NCBI RefSeq assembly: GCF_001261735.1
Contig: NZ_CVRP01000022.1
Coordinates: forward strand, 1 to 57,916
Length of the DNA stretch: 57,916 nucleotides
Direction of reading: 5' to 3'
DNA from: Dysgonomonas sp. BGC7
GTDB taxonomy: Bacteria; Bacteroidota; Bacteroidia; Bacteroidales; Dysgonomonadaceae
Positions 17,795 through 26,046 of this stretch are shown here, piece after piece. Each line of letters starts with the position of its first letter. Positions within the stretch are counted from its first letter, which is position 1. The position numbers and the translations under genes are program-made. The notes under the pieces are model-generated. The model searched no databases, was not told the origin of the DNA, and was given only the letters and a program-made list of their open reading frames with translations.

Positions 17795-20791
17795 TTAATT
17801 CAACTTAGCAAGACGAGAAGAAATCATTTCTGCCAAATCCGCCTCAGATCCTTTATAGTTAGCCTGCAAGCTTTCTAAATACTGACGAGCTTGAAATTTA
17901 TCTCCCTTAGCTGCATATACATCAGACAGTAAGACAACGGCTCTTGCCATCCAATATTCGTGAGGCGTTCCTTCTTTCATAAAGGCTTGTATTTGCTTCT
18001 CTGTCTTATCATATGCCTTCGACTGATAATATATATCGGCCAACAGATATTGAGATTCGGCACCAAATACATTGCGGGTATCTTTGGCTACAATCTGAAG
18101 ATCGGCAATAGCCTTATCACCCTGTCCCAGATTCTTTAATGACTGACCACGATAGAAACGAGCCTCGTTGGCAACAGTAGTCGATAGCTTAGTATCTTCC
18201 AATATTTTATTGGCAGCAGTAACCACATCATTATCTTTTTTCATCAGATAAGCACATCTGAGCATACCCAGTCTGGCTACATTACGATTATCGCCACTAG
18301 CTGCTACCATATTCAGATGTTCATAAGCAGCATAGGCCGATTCATAATTTCTGCGATCAAATTCTATCCCCGAAGCATATATTAACGCATCATCGATATA
18401 TTTAGGGTTGTTAGAGTTTATTACTTCTTTGAAATTGCTTAATGCCGAATCAAAATCTTTGATATCAAAAGCCATACTTCCCAGATAGAAATGTGCATCG
18501 CTGGCAAATACACCACGAGGATATGTGCGCAAATAACTGTTCAAAGCTGTTTTTGATTCCTCTTTCCTACCTTTCATATACACATTTTCGGCAGCAAGGT
18601 AAGTCAAAGAATCCTGACGGCTGGCAGAAAGCACAGTTCCTTTGCCCAAAGAGTTGACATACGAGGCATAAGAACCAATATCGTTTATGTCTTTATATAC
18701 CCCCTCAAGACTCTCTATTGCTGTACGGGCTTCTTCCGAGTTCGGGTAATTACTGATTACATTCTTGTAGGCATTTATCGACTTCTGAGGATTGTTGGTA
18801 TTGAAATATAACTGTCCCAATTGTATTCCTGCTTTTTGAGCCAAATTTGTACGTGGATAGTCTTGCAACAGTTTTTCGAGAACAGAAATGGCATCCTTCT
18901 CCTTATCTAGCATAACCAAAGCACGGCTCTTTTCGAACAAAGCATCATCGTAATACTGTGAATCGGGATACTTAGCCATCATATTATTAAGGGCTGAGAT
19001 TTTCCCATTATAGTTACGTTGCAACCCTAGTACAAATGCTTTCTGAAATTCAGAATAATCGGCATTATTAGGATTTACCCGTGCCGCTTGAGAGTAAAAG
19101 CTCTCTGCTTCACTAAAATTTCGGTTGAATAAATAACAGTCTCCGATACGGTTGAGAGCATCGGGATAGTTCTGAGATTGACGATCTACTTCGGCTGAAA
19201 TATATTTTCGGAAATTAGTCAGAGCCTTATTGTAATCTTTTTGCTGAAAGTTTGCATAGCCCAGATTGTACAATGCTAACGGATAGTTCTTTTGTGTAGG
19301 CGATACTTGAGCAATATAGGATGAGTAATCGCGTGCTGCCGTAGTATAGTCCCCTTTTCGGTAAGCGGTTTCTCCTCTCCAAAAATAGGCCTCGTTGCGT
19401 ACTTCTGTGTTGTAACTTCCCAGATTGATTGTTGTATTGAAATCGCGAAGAGCATTATCGTAGCGTCCGTCGATAAATTCCTGCACTCCAATTTGGAACT
19501 GAATAATCTGTTTAGCATCCAGAATTTGTTTTCCGGGCGATTTTATACTATTTATTGCATTGAGAGCTGTAGTATAGTTTTTAGTAGACAATAGAGTAGT
19601 AGCCAATGCTCCATTCACGTCATCGGTATATTTAGATGCAGGATATTCTGTCAAAAATCGCTGCGAAGCTGTAATAGCTTGGCCGAAAGCAGAACCGCCG
19701 TCTTTGTTCATCAGCATCACATAATTATACAAAGCCTCTTCGCTAATTACCCTGTCGAACTGGCTACGTGCAGCAGCATCGAAAGCCATAATTGCATTGG
19801 GTGTATCACTGATCTTCAGATAAGACTGTCCGAGAAGCATATACCCGGCCTGACCAAGTTGATCGGAGGTGGATGCAACATTTTTCAAGGCTCCCACTGC
19901 CTTCGAATACAAACCTGTTTGATAATACGCTTCGGCTAGTTGGTACATATCTTCACGAAAGGGACTTTCTGTTTTTTCCAAATATCTTTCATAAGCAGTT
20001 ATTGCACTACTGGTGTTGCCTAAGCGATAATAACTGTTCCCCAAGAGACGATAAACCTCCGCCGCATTATCGGTAGAAGGATAAGACGATAGGTAGTTTT
20101 GTCCTTCCGAAATTGTCTCATTCAAATCACCTTGCAAAAATGAGCTTTGAATAAGGAAGAATGTTGCTGTTTCTTTATATTCGCTTTTATTTTTCAATTT
20201 TCTGAAAATAGGTGTTGCCTGTGCATATTCACCATCCTGAAAATTAGCATAGGCCAAATAGTATGAGGCCGGCTCTCCATATTTATTACTATTACGGGTT
20301 AGTAAGCCAAACAATCTCTTAGCTTCGGCTCTATTGCCTTCTTGAAGATTTGCATAAGCAGCCCTATAACTATAATCTTCCTGCTCGTCTCCTACCAGAT
20401 AATCTACATCCGATTTGGACAACCAATATAAGGCTTTCTTCCAGTCTTTTTTCACAAAGTGTGTTGAGCCAATAAAGAAATACAATTGGTTGCTATGATA
20501 TGTTTCGGGATATTTCTCCAGATAGTCTTTCAGCAGATTGCCGACATTGCCTTTTCCTGTATAATACATGGAGCTTACAAGCATATAGTCTGCCTCGGGC
20601 ATCAGTTTAGTATCTTTCGATTTTGTTTTAAATTCTTCGAGGGTATTCATTGCACCCACATAGTTTTTGTCCAAGAACATTTCTTTGCCTTGCGTAAACA
20701 GTCTTCCGGGTTGCTCCGTATAAACAGATTTCTGCGCATAAGCAAATTGCACACTTAATGCAATACTTAAAGCTACTAGCAATTTTTTCAT
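17795..20791 (-). CDS. Large periplasmic TPR protein
   Basis: This 998-residue protein begins with a signal peptide (MKKLLVALSIALSVQFAYAQ) and otherwise consists almost wholly of tetratricopeptide repeats of about 34-37 residues. Recurrent units resemble ALYNLGYANFQQKDYNKAL and AEAYYQTGLYSKAVGAL. Such arrays are protein-docking scaffolds. The layout resembles BamD/YbgF-like envelope TPR proteins but is much longer. Its ATG overlaps the Nudix gene stop (ATGA), and the outer-membrane protein gene follows, so all four minus-strand genes here are likely one operon. The partner is unknown. Confidence 0.85.
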   Translation of the reverse strand: MKKLLVALSIALSVQFAYAQKSVYTEQPGRLFTQGKEMFLDKNYVGAMNTLEEFKTKSKDTKLMPEADYMLVSSMYYTGKGNVGNLLKDYLEKYPETYHSNQLYFFIGSTHFVKKDWKKALYWLSKSDVDYLVGDEQEDYSYRAAYANLQEGNRAEAKRLFGLLTRNSNKYGEPASYYLAYANFQDGEYAQATPIFRKLKNKSEYKETATFFLIQSSFLQGDLNETISEGQNYLSSYPSTDNAAEVYRLLGNSYYRLGNTSSAITAYERYLEKTESPFREDMYQLAEAYYQTGLYSKAVGALKNVASTSDQLGQAGYMLLGQSYLKISDTPNAIMAFDAAARSQFDRVISEEALYNYVMLMNKDGGSAFGQAITASQRFLTEYPASKYTDDVNGALATTLLSTKNYTTALNAINSIKSPGKQILDAKQIIQFQIGVQEFIDGRYDNALRDFNTTINLGSYNTEVRNEAYFWRGETAYRKGDYTTAARDYSSYIAQVSPTQKNYPLALYNLGYANFQQKDYNKALTNFRKYISAEVDRQSQNYPDALNRIGDCYLFNRNFSEAESFYSQAARVNPNNADYSEFQKAFVLGLQRNYNGKISALNNMMAKYPDSQYYDDALFEKSRALVMLDKEKDAISVLEKLLQDYPRTNLAQKAGIQLGQLYFNTNNPQKSINAYKNVISNYPNSEEARTAIESLEGVYKDINDIGSYASYVNSLGKGTVLSASRQDSLTYLAAENVYMKGRKEESKTALNSYLRTYPRGVFASDAHFYLGSMAFDIKDFDSALSNFKEVINSNNPKYIDDALIYASGIEFDRRNYESAYAAYEHLNMVAASGDNRNVARLGMLRCAYLMKKDNDVVTAANKILEDTKLSTTVANEARFYRGQSLKNLGQGDKAIADLQIVAKDTRNVFGAESQYLLADIYYQSKAYDKTEKQIQAFMKEGTPHEYWMARAVVLLSDVYAAKGDKFQARQYLESLQANYKGSEADLAEMISSRLAKLN

Positions 20792-21309
20792 ATATTCATT
20801 TTTTGTATTTTCCTTACCACTTCTTTTACTGACAGTAGTCCAAACAAATCGGGATTGAGATCGGTTATTTTTATAAACTGAAGTTTTGCGACATCATCTT
20901 CTGCCTTAAACGTTGAAGCATCTGTTACTTTACACAGATATACCATATCTAAAGTATGCACTTCAAAGCCCGAATATACATATCGGTTTGGTATAGAGAA
21001 CATGTATTTCACGTCTGTCACATCCATATTTGTTTCTTCTTTTACCTCTCGTATAACAGCTTCTTCACCCGTTTCGTTCATATCCACAAATCCGCCCGGC
21101 AAGTCAAGTGTACCTTTTACCGGTTCATGAGCACGGGTGGCAACAAGCAACTCTCTGTTTTCGTTAACAATAAGAGCTATTGTAGAAGAGCATGAATTGA
21201 AATAATATACAAATCCACAATCTTCACATCTCTTCGATTTGAAGTTATTCTCCACAAAACGGTCTGAACCACATTTAGGACAATATTTAAACTGAGCTAA
21301 CGGATGCAT
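20788..21309 (-). CDS. Nudix hydrolase with N-terminal zinc ribbon
   Basis: The start at 21309 (MHPLAQFKYCPKCGS) is chosen because it lies 4 nt after the DUF3109 stop, while the longer frame from 21381 would overlap that gene. The first 40 residues are a zinc ribbon with CPKCG and CEDCG. The Nudix box starts at GGFVDMNETGEEA and ends REVKEET, with the catalytic glutamates intact. The order resembles NudC-like or ADP-ribose-type hydrolases; the 173-residue length is short for NudC. It is probably a cytosolic nucleoside diphosphate-X hydrolase of unknown substrate. Confidence 0.85.
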   Translation of the reverse strand: MHPLAQFKYCPKCGSDRFVENNFKSKRCEDCGFVYYFNSCSSTIALIVNENRELLVATRAHEPVKGTLDLPGGFVDMNETGEEAVIREVKEETNMDVTDVKYMFSIPNRYVYSGFEVHTLDMVYLCKVTDASTFKAEDDVAKLQFIKITDLNPDLFGLLSVKEVVRKIQKMNI

Positions 21310-21313
21310 AGTC

Positions 21314-21895
21314 TTACTTTTGTTTAGTGTTATTATATTCTTCGGCAACCAGAGACAACTCATTATACCAATTTTCTCCAAAACAACGAATCAAGGGTTC
21401 TTTAAGAAATTTGTATATGCTTAGTCCTTTTTCTTTTCCCAATACAAGGGCGGCGTCACATACCTGCCAACGATGATAATTCACCGCCGTAAAATCTTTA
21501 TATTTATGCAAGCGTATAGGATATAAATGGCACGATACTGGTTTGTAGAAATCGACACGTCCTTCTCTATGAGCTTTTTCTATAGAGCATTTGCAGATGC
21601 CATTGTCGTCGTAATATGTAAAAACACAGTCTTTACCATTGACTATAGAAGTCACCATATCACCGTCCTCATCTTCGTAAGCAACACCTTGTGCCTCTAT
21701 AACTTCTTGAGCCTTGGGAGATAAATCGGCCCAGACTTCCGGCAATAAATCTTCGATAATCTTAACTTCTTCCCTTTCGAGAGGAGCACCTGAGTCTCCC
21801 TCTACACAACATTCTCCTCTACATGCCGACAAGTTGCACAGGAATTTTTGTTCTATTACTTCCAACGAAACAACTGTATCTCCTATTTGAATCAT
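21314..21895 (-). CDS. DUF3109 family cysteine-rich protein
   Basis: The 193-residue protein matches DUF3109, common in Bacteroidetes. It has a cysteine cluster near the N-terminus (CNLSACRGECCVEGDSGAPL) and further cysteines in the middle (GKDCVFTYYDDNGICKCSIE and VSCHLYPIR), a pattern resembling metal or iron-sulfur binding, as in YkgJ-like proteins. The biochemical role is unknown. It is the first gene of the minus-strand operon and starts at the ATG at 21895, with the tRNA promoter divergently placed about 115 nt away. Confidence 0.85.
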   Translation of the reverse strand: MIQIGDTVVSLEVIEQKFLCNLSACRGECCVEGDSGAPLEREEVKIIEDLLPEVWADLSPKAQEVIEAQGVAYEDEDGDMVTSIVNGKDCVFTYYDDNGICKCSIEKAHREGRVDFYKPVSCHLYPIRLHKYKDFTAVNYHRWQVCDAALVLGKEKGLSIYKFLKEPLIRCFGENWYNELSLVAEEYNNTKQK

Positions 21896-22010
21896 TATAG
21901 TCTTTTTGATCTAAAAATTTTAACAAAGATAATCTTTTTTAAAAACTCATCTCTAATTAAGGTTCAGGCACAACACATATTAACACTATTTGATGAAAAA
22001 TTCAATTGAA

Positions 22011-22042
22011 TTTGACATGTTGTAGAAATTCTATTACTTTTG
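22011..22042 (+). promoter_or_regulatory. Promoter of tRNA-Arg
   Basis: TTTG at 22011-22014 and TACTTTTG at 22035-22042 are both perfect matches to the Bacteroidetes promoter consensus, with a 20-nt spacer. The tRNA begins about 40 nt downstream. Confidence 0.75.
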
Positions 22043-22082
22043 CATCCATAAAAACACCGTCACAGGACAGGACGGAATTTAA

Positions 22083-22154
22083 GGCGCAGTAGTTCAATGG
22101 ATAGAATAGAAGTTTCCTAAACTTTAGATTCGGGTTCGATTCCCGGCTGTGCTA
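22083..22154 (+). tRNA. tRNA-Arg (anticodon CCT)
   Basis: The 72-nt sequence folds as a tRNA. The acceptor stem GGCGCAG pairs with CTGTGCT with two G-T pairs. The anticodon stem GAAGT/ACTTT encloses the loop TTCCTAA, which gives the anticodon CCT reading AGG. The T arm is TCGGG-TTCGATT-CCCGG. The discriminator is A and CCA is not encoded. The integrase gene starts 167 nt downstream, so this tRNA is the likely integration site of the prophage. Confidence 0.9.
22132..22154 (+). other. Likely attachment site core (attL) in tRNA 3' end
   Basis: Tyrosine-integrase prophages commonly insert into the 3' half of a tRNA, restoring it with a phage-borne copy, and the integrase lies directly downstream here. 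The core itself cannot be seen because the matching right-hand copy is beyond the window; the range given is the T arm to the tRNA end. Confidence 0.3.
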
Positions 22155-22159
22155 CTTTA

Positions 22160-22183
22160 AAGCCCGCTAACAATGCGGGTTTT
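22160..22183 (+). terminator. Terminator after tRNA-Arg
   Basis: AGCCCGC, a 7-nt loop and GCGGGTT form a seven-pair stem with one G-T pair, followed by TTT. It begins six nucleotides after the tRNA end, and if the attachment core lies in the tRNA it belongs to the phage side. Confidence 0.7.
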
Positions 22184-22270
22184 ACTATATAAAAACCTAA
22201 ATAACAGCATCTAACAAACCCTCAACAATCCAACACAATCCAAACTAATATTATAAAATCCATTCTATTT

Positions 22271-22318
22271 TCGGACATTATACGGACATTTATTATATTT
22301 GCTTATTAATTTGTCCGA
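22271..22318 (+). promoter_or_regulatory. Operator-like repeats over the integrase promoter
   Basis: TCGGACAT at 22271-22278 and ACGGACAT at 22282-22289 are direct repeats 11 nt apart. An inverted copy, TTGTCCGA, lies at 22311-22318 just before the start codon. Between them TATATTTG at 22294-22301 fits the -7 promoter consensus. The arrangement resembles binding sites for an excisionase, a phage repressor or the integrase itself. Confidence 0.5.
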
Positions 22319-22321
22319 AAA

Positions 22322-23446
22322 ATGAATAATATCAGCCTCAGATTCCGCTTCGATAAAAGAAATGAAGCTTCAAAGACTAAACAAGGCCTACTTCACATAG
22401 AAGCGAGGGAGCTTGGAACCAATGATTGTGTACTTATATCCACAGGAATAAGATTGTATAAAAATCAATTTTCCGACAAAATGGGATTTACTTGTAAAAA
22501 CCACGATATCGCAGATGCAATTACGAAACAGGCTACCGACCTATTTAATACAATCCATGAATATGCCATTTCCGATAAATGCAGAACTTTAAAAGATATA
22601 AAAGGCTGGAAATCGAAAGACAATAAACAGTTGCTAGTCCCATTTATAGAGGCTGAAATGAGGCTTCGTAACATGGAGTATAATACATTAAAGGCCCATG
22701 TTACACTTGTAAACAAATTGAACGAATTTAAAAGGATCAAGACGTTTGCAGACCTAACATATGTCAATATAACATCTTTCGACAAATACATGCGAGACAA
22801 AGGGATAGGCAACATTTCTATAAATAAAAACCATTCTCTATTGAATATGTATATCAAAATAGCCATAAATAAAGAACTAATAGCAAGATCTCCATACGAT
22901 TTATTTATACCTCCAAAAGGGAAAAATAAAGAGCCGGTATTTTTAACAATAGATGAAGTTTACAAGATAAAAAAACTATCAGGGTTAAATGATAAACTTG
23001 AAAGGACAAGAGATTTATTCATTTTCCAATGCTTCACCGGAATGGCTTATGTCGATATGCAATCATTTTCAAAAAATGACATTCAGATAATAGACGAACA
23101 AGAAATAATAAGAAGCAGTAGGACAAAGACAGATGAGTCATTCATATTACTTTTTTTACCCGATGCTAAAATTATAGCGGAAAGATACAATTATAATTTA
23201 CCTAAAATAAGTAATCAGAAGTACAATGATTATCTAAAGTTATTGATTGCTCATCCGGAAGTAAATATTAATAAGAAAGTCACCTCACATACTGCTAGGC
23301 ACACTTTTGCAACATATTTACTTAACAAAGGAGTACCTCTTGAAACTGTATCTAAGACTTTAGGACATGCCAATATCAAACAAACTCAACTTTATGCCCG
23401 TTTGTTAGGAAAAAAAGTAATTGACGATATGAAAAAAATATTGTAA
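22322..23446 (+). CDS. int: Prophage tyrosine recombinase / integrase
   Basis: The 374-residue protein is a phage integrase of the Bacteroidetes type. An arm-binding N-terminal region is followed by a SAM-like core-binding domain at about residues 110-200 and a catalytic domain. The catalytic residues HTARH (His323, Arg326), LGHANIKQTQ and Tyr358 are present. The first catalytic arginine expected in TGLR is replaced in FTGMAYVDM, as in many Bacteroidetes recombinases such as IntDOT. It is oriented away from the tRNA-Arg and starts at the ATG at 22322, and probably integrates the prophage there. Confidence 0.92.
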   Translation: MNNISLRFRFDKRNEASKTKQGLLHIEARELGTNDCVLISTGIRLYKNQFSDKMGFTCKNHDIADAITKQATDLFNTIHEYAISDKCRTLKDIKGWKSKDNKQLLVPFIEAEMRLRNMEYNTLKAHVTLVNKLNEFKRIKTFADLTYVNITSFDKYMRDKGIGNISINKNHSLLNMYIKIAINKELIARSPYDLFIPPKGKNKEPVFLTIDEVYKIKKLSGLNDKLERTRDLFIFQCFTGMAYVDMQSFSKNDIQIIDEQEIIRSSRTKTDESFILLFLPDAKIIAERYNYNLPKISNQKYNDYLKLLIAHPEVNINKKVTSHTARHTFATYLLNKGVPLETVSKTLGHANIKQTQLYARLLGKKVIDDMKKIL

Positions 23447-23523
23447 AATTGGTAAAATAGTTTATCTATACATTAAAGTAAATATTCGGAATAAACACTA
23501 TTATTTATCAAAAGGAATATCAA

Positions 23524-23910
23524 ATGGAAGAAATAGTAAAATTGTTGAGACTCTTAGAGGACCATGGTAGCGGAGTGAAAGGCTCTGACATTATCGGGCT
23601 GTATAAGATACCAGAAAAAACACTTGTATTGGCCAATAGGAAAGGGCTAATACAATTTTATAATATGTATTACAATAGCTATTGTAACTATTTCCATATG
23701 TCATTTCTTTGCCAAATAACTCAATCCGGATCAGATTATCTTATAACAGGTGGTGCAGAAGGCTTAATGAAGCGGGATGAAGAAAACAAGAAGATTTCAG
23801 AAGAGACGCTGCTAGTTTCAAAAAAGACGCTGCTAGTTTCATCTATTGCCGTTATAGTTTCAATTTTAGCTTTATTTACAACTATTGTCATTTATTTTTT
23901 AACTAAATAA
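23524..23910 (+). CDS. Hypothetical tail-anchored protein
   Basis: I do not recognise this 128-residue protein. The first 75 residues look like a small folded domain with winged-helix-like spacing (VKGSDIIGLYKIPEKTLVLA). A charged linker leads to one C-terminal membrane helix (SIAVIVSILALFTTIVIYFL), so it is probably tail-anchored with the N-terminus in the cytosol. The linker contains a tandem heptad, EETLLVS-KKTLLVS, made by a 21-nt period repeat. It follows the integrase on the same strand and converges on the lysis cassette. A role in superinfection exclusion or lysogeny is possible but unsupported. Confidence 0.65.
   Translation: MEEIVKLLRLLEDHGSGVKGSDIIGLYKIPEKTLVLANRKGLIQFYNMYYNSYCNYFHMSFLCQITQSGSDYLITGGAEGLMKRDEENKKISEETLLVSKKTLLVSSIAVIVSILALFTTIVIYFLTK
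23804..23841 (+). repeat. Tandem repeat, 21-nt period
   Basis: A 17-nt unit at 23804-23820 recurs exactly at 23825-23841, giving two adjacent seven-codon units that encode TLLVS. It probably arose by slippage. Confidence 0.8.
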
Positions 23911-23963
23911 AAAGCCGCCTATCTTCCCAGACAAGCGGATCCAAACAATCTTAACCTATATAC

Positions 23964-24521
23964 CTAAAACTTATATTTTATTCCTATCAAATGCCCATTG
24001 CCTAAATTGCCTAAGCTTTTTTGATACTGATACTCAAATCCCAGATTATGATAGAATATACCACCTCCGACTCCAACATAATTAAGGGTAGAATAAGAGC
24101 CTGAAACAAAAGGCTGCCATACTTTAGTCTTATATATCGTTTGCCGTTCTATAACTGGAGTGAAATTATAATCTAAAGCCGATAGCCTGTTGAATTGTAT
24201 AGTTGGAAATAACTCAAGCTTACCTTGTGTCTTGTTATCAAAGGCTACAAGGTTGTATGTTCGTTTCATCTCCCAATCTGCAATTATAGCTGCTGTATCT
24301 GCCGGAAGATTTACATACTTTACACTTCCTGTATCTCGATACTGTATGTTTGGTTTTTCTTCTTTTACCGGATCAAACTGATTCGGGCTAACAGATCCTG
24401 TTATAGTATTGCCCTTTATGTATTCTATTTTAGTGGATGTATCTATAGTTGATCTGCCGATAAAGAAACCGACAACTAAACAGATAATCATTGCTATAAC
24501 TATGGCTGACGCTTGTTTCAT
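23964..24521 (-). CDS. Phage protein with N-terminal membrane anchor (DUF6808-like)
   Basis: The 185-residue protein begins with an inner-membrane anchor or uncleaved signal (AIVIAMIICLVVGFFIG). A linker rich in Pro and Thr and then a beta-rich C-terminal half ending in GHLIGIKYKF follow. It resembles DUF6808-type proteins found near lysis genes in Bacteroides prophages; this is a recollection, not a search result. It is the last gene of the minus-strand lysis region, and its ATG overlaps the stop of the small zinc-ribbon gene. A spanin-like role is possible. Confidence 0.6.
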   Translation of the reverse strand: MKQASAIVIAMIICLVVGFFIGRSTIDTSTKIEYIKGNTITGSVSPNQFDPVKEEKPNIQYRDTGSVKYVNLPADTAAIIADWEMKRTYNLVAFDNKTQGKLELFPTIQFNRLSALDYNFTPVIERQTIYKTKVWQPFVSGSYSTLNYVGVGGGIFYHNLGFEYQYQKSLGNLGNGHLIGIKYKF

Positions 24522-24694
24522 AACGCTATATATTCTTTATTGCACTTCCTACATTTATACATTCTCATACTATGCTCATCCGGGATGTTATCTCCATGAA
24601 AATGAGAAAATCTTAATCTGCATCCGCATAACTCACACTTATAAGAAAACTTATTTCGAATCCATATTAACAGCTTCGGTATATATCGTTTCAT
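24518..24694 (-). CDS. Small zinc-ribbon protein
   Basis: This 58-residue frame runs from the ATG at 24694 to a TGA at 24518. It starts with a basic hydrophobic stretch (MKRYIPKLLIWIRNKF), then has four cysteines in two pairs (CELC and CRKC) with intervening His residues, a zinc-ribbon pattern. Its TGA overlaps the ATG of the next gene (ATGA), which supports real translation. It lies after the terminator that follows the M15 gene. Function unknown. Confidence 0.6.
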   Translation of the reverse strand: MKRYIPKLLIWIRNKFSYKCELCGCRLRFSHFHGDNIPDEHSMRMYKCRKCNKEYIAL

Positions 24695-24735
24695 TTTTAT
24701 TTTATATTTTTGATAAGTTTAGTATAACTGAGATT

Positions 24736-24767
24736 AAAAGAGCCTTTGCAGAAATGCGGGGCTTTTT
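24736..24767 (-). terminator. Terminator after the M15 peptidase
   Basis: Read on the minus strand, AGCC and GGCT enclose an inner GCA-TTTC-TGC hairpin and are followed by CTTTT. It overlaps the last codons of the peptidase gene. Confidence 0.5.
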
Positions 24768-25191
24768 ATGGTTTTGTTCCTTTACTGTATAATACTTGCT
24801 TCCTGTTATGTCCCGAATTATAAGACATGTGTAAGAAGTTGTTTCTTCCATCCTGATATAATATTGCCTGATCGAAGTCCAATCCACTTCTCAAAAGAGC
24901 TGCTAATAGTTTGCGAGGATCTTTCACCGATACATCAGCAGCCTGACCTTTCATGTGCTGTGATGTAGGTACACCTCCAACAGCCTTATTTACTTCCGGG
25001 CTTCTATATCCACTACTTATAATAAACGCTTCTCCATATGCCTCTCTTAACGGCTGTAAAAGTCGGTTGCATAACCTGAACAGATTGTCAGTCTGTTCGA
25101 TGTTAGGCTCATTCTTCATGTTTCTTGCCTTCGCTGTATTGGAATGAGACATTTCTTCTAATGTGAAGTTCTTAGTTAATTGTGTTGCCAT
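24766..25191 (-). CDS. M15 family peptidase, probable endolysin
   Basis: The 141-residue protein is a peptidase M15 (D-Ala-D-Ala carboxypeptidase type) that probably cleaves peptidoglycan cross-bridges at lysis. Visible features are SSGYRSPEVN near residue 60, the zinc-ligand stretch SQHMKGQAADV with His79 and Asp86, and the third ligand His121 in FLHMSYN. It lacks a signal peptide, so it would rely on the holin encoded just upstream, with which it overlaps by 20 nt. It lies in the lysis cassette after the holin. Confidence 0.85.
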   Translation of the reverse strand: MATQLTKNFTLEEMSHSNTAKARNMKNEPNIEQTDNLFRLCNRLLQPLREAYGEAFIISSGYRSPEVNKAVGGVPTSQHMKGQAADVSVKDPRKLLAALLRSGLDFDQAILYQDGRNNFLHMSYNSGHNRKQVLYSKGTKP

Positions 25192-25711
25192 TGCTGTTAT
25201 TGTTTATATATTCTTCAATATCTTTTACTTCTATATTTAATTTCTTTGCGACTTCGCTTTTCAGGACTTTCCATAAAAGTTTTATTACAGGTGTATCAGG
25301 TTTAATTATTAGTATATGACCAAATATGCTGACTGCTTCGGCTACTATAAGTACTGAAGATGCAAGTCTGAACATTATATCCCAATTGTCAGAAAGGGCT
25401 TTTTCCGCTATTACAACTATCGTTAGGATAGACATATATACAGCCAGTTTAATACATGTCTTGGTAAATCCTATGCTCATTGCAAATGATCCACGTTTTG
25501 CGCTCGATGCAATACCCCATATTAAGTCAAGAATAATAGCAGCCAAAACCAAATACACACACATCTCCCGTGTGTCACCAATCCATGTTACTAACCATGT
25601 AAGGATAAAGGCAATTAAACTTCCCGCCCATCCCCAAAGGGTTGATATTATCTTCTGTAACTTATCTATTACATTCGCTATCACTTGGCTAATTATTGGT
25701 AATAGTTCCAT
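25172..25711 (-). CDS. Phage holin
   Basis: The 179-residue protein has three or four hydrophobic segments (WAGSLIAFILTWLVTWIG, VYLVLAAIILDLIWGIAS, KLAVYMSILTIVVIAEKA) and a charged C-terminus. It fits the phage holin family (PF05105-like). It would form membrane lesions that release the endolysin. The gene overlaps the M15 peptidase gene by 20 nt and the upstream HExxH gene by 23 nt, which is the usual tight lysis cassette. The C-terminal part is helical and hydrophilic, as in many holins. Confidence 0.8.
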   Translation of the reverse strand: MELLPIISQVIANVIDKLQKIISTLWGWAGSLIAFILTWLVTWIGDTREMCVYLVLAAIILDLIWGIASSAKRGSFAMSIGFTKTCIKLAVYMSILTIVVIAEKALSDNWDIMFRLASSVLIVAEAVSIFGHILIIKPDTPVIKLLWKVLKSEVAKKLNIEVKDIEEYINNNSNGNTIN

Positions 25712-26045
25712 CGTTATATATATATTTCACCCAGCTATACCATTTACGGGTATTCAGGTAGTTTAAGTTATGTTGGTTACTGTATGCTTCACGCTCAAAA
25801 GAGATATTGTAATAGGCTTTTGCCTTATCCCTGTATTGAATCAGCCTGATAAGCCATTCGATAACATAGAACAGATAGAAGAATATCCAAAGCATTTCAT
25901 TTCCCTGTCGGATGTGTATTGCTTCGTGATTGCTTTCTTCTTTGCCGAGTTCTCTCTTAGCGAATACCAACCCGAAGAGGGTTATAGCTAAATAACCCTT
26001 CGGAGGAATATATTTGTTGATAATTACTTTCATCTCTTTTATCAT
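25689..26045 (-). CDS. Membrane protein with HExxH motif
   Basis: The 118-residue protein contains HEAIH at residues 40-44, the zinc-ligand pair and catalytic Glu of gluzincin peptidases. Membrane-spanning hydrophobic segments follow (MLWIFFYLFYVIEWLIRLI). A later ISFEREAY segment (Glu84, Glu86) could supply a third ligand. I recall similar uncharacterised proteins in Bacteroides prophages. Placement between the SGNH tail protein and the holin suggests a lysis or envelope-processing role. It starts at the ATG at 26045, one nucleotide after the preceding gene, and overlaps the holin gene by 23 nt. Confidence 0.7.
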   Translation of the reverse strand: MIKEMKVIINKYIPPKGYLAITLFGLVFAKRELGKEESNHEAIHIRQGNEMLWIFFYLFYVIEWLIRLIQYRDKAKAYYNISFEREAYSNQHNLNYLNTRKWYSWVKYIYNDGTITNN

Positions 26046-26046
26046 T

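Noticed and set aside
22132-22154. Similarity of GGGTTCGATTCCC in the tRNA T arm to GGGTTCGGGTTCCC in the DGR repeats
   Set aside because: The T arm is universal in tRNAs, and the match is short and differs at several bases, so it is coincidental and not a DGR element or attachment duplicate.
24702-24887. A 61-codon minus-strand frame upstream of the small zinc-ribbon gene
   Set aside because: It overlaps the M15 peptidase gene in a shifted frame and crosses the terminator, so it is a shadow.
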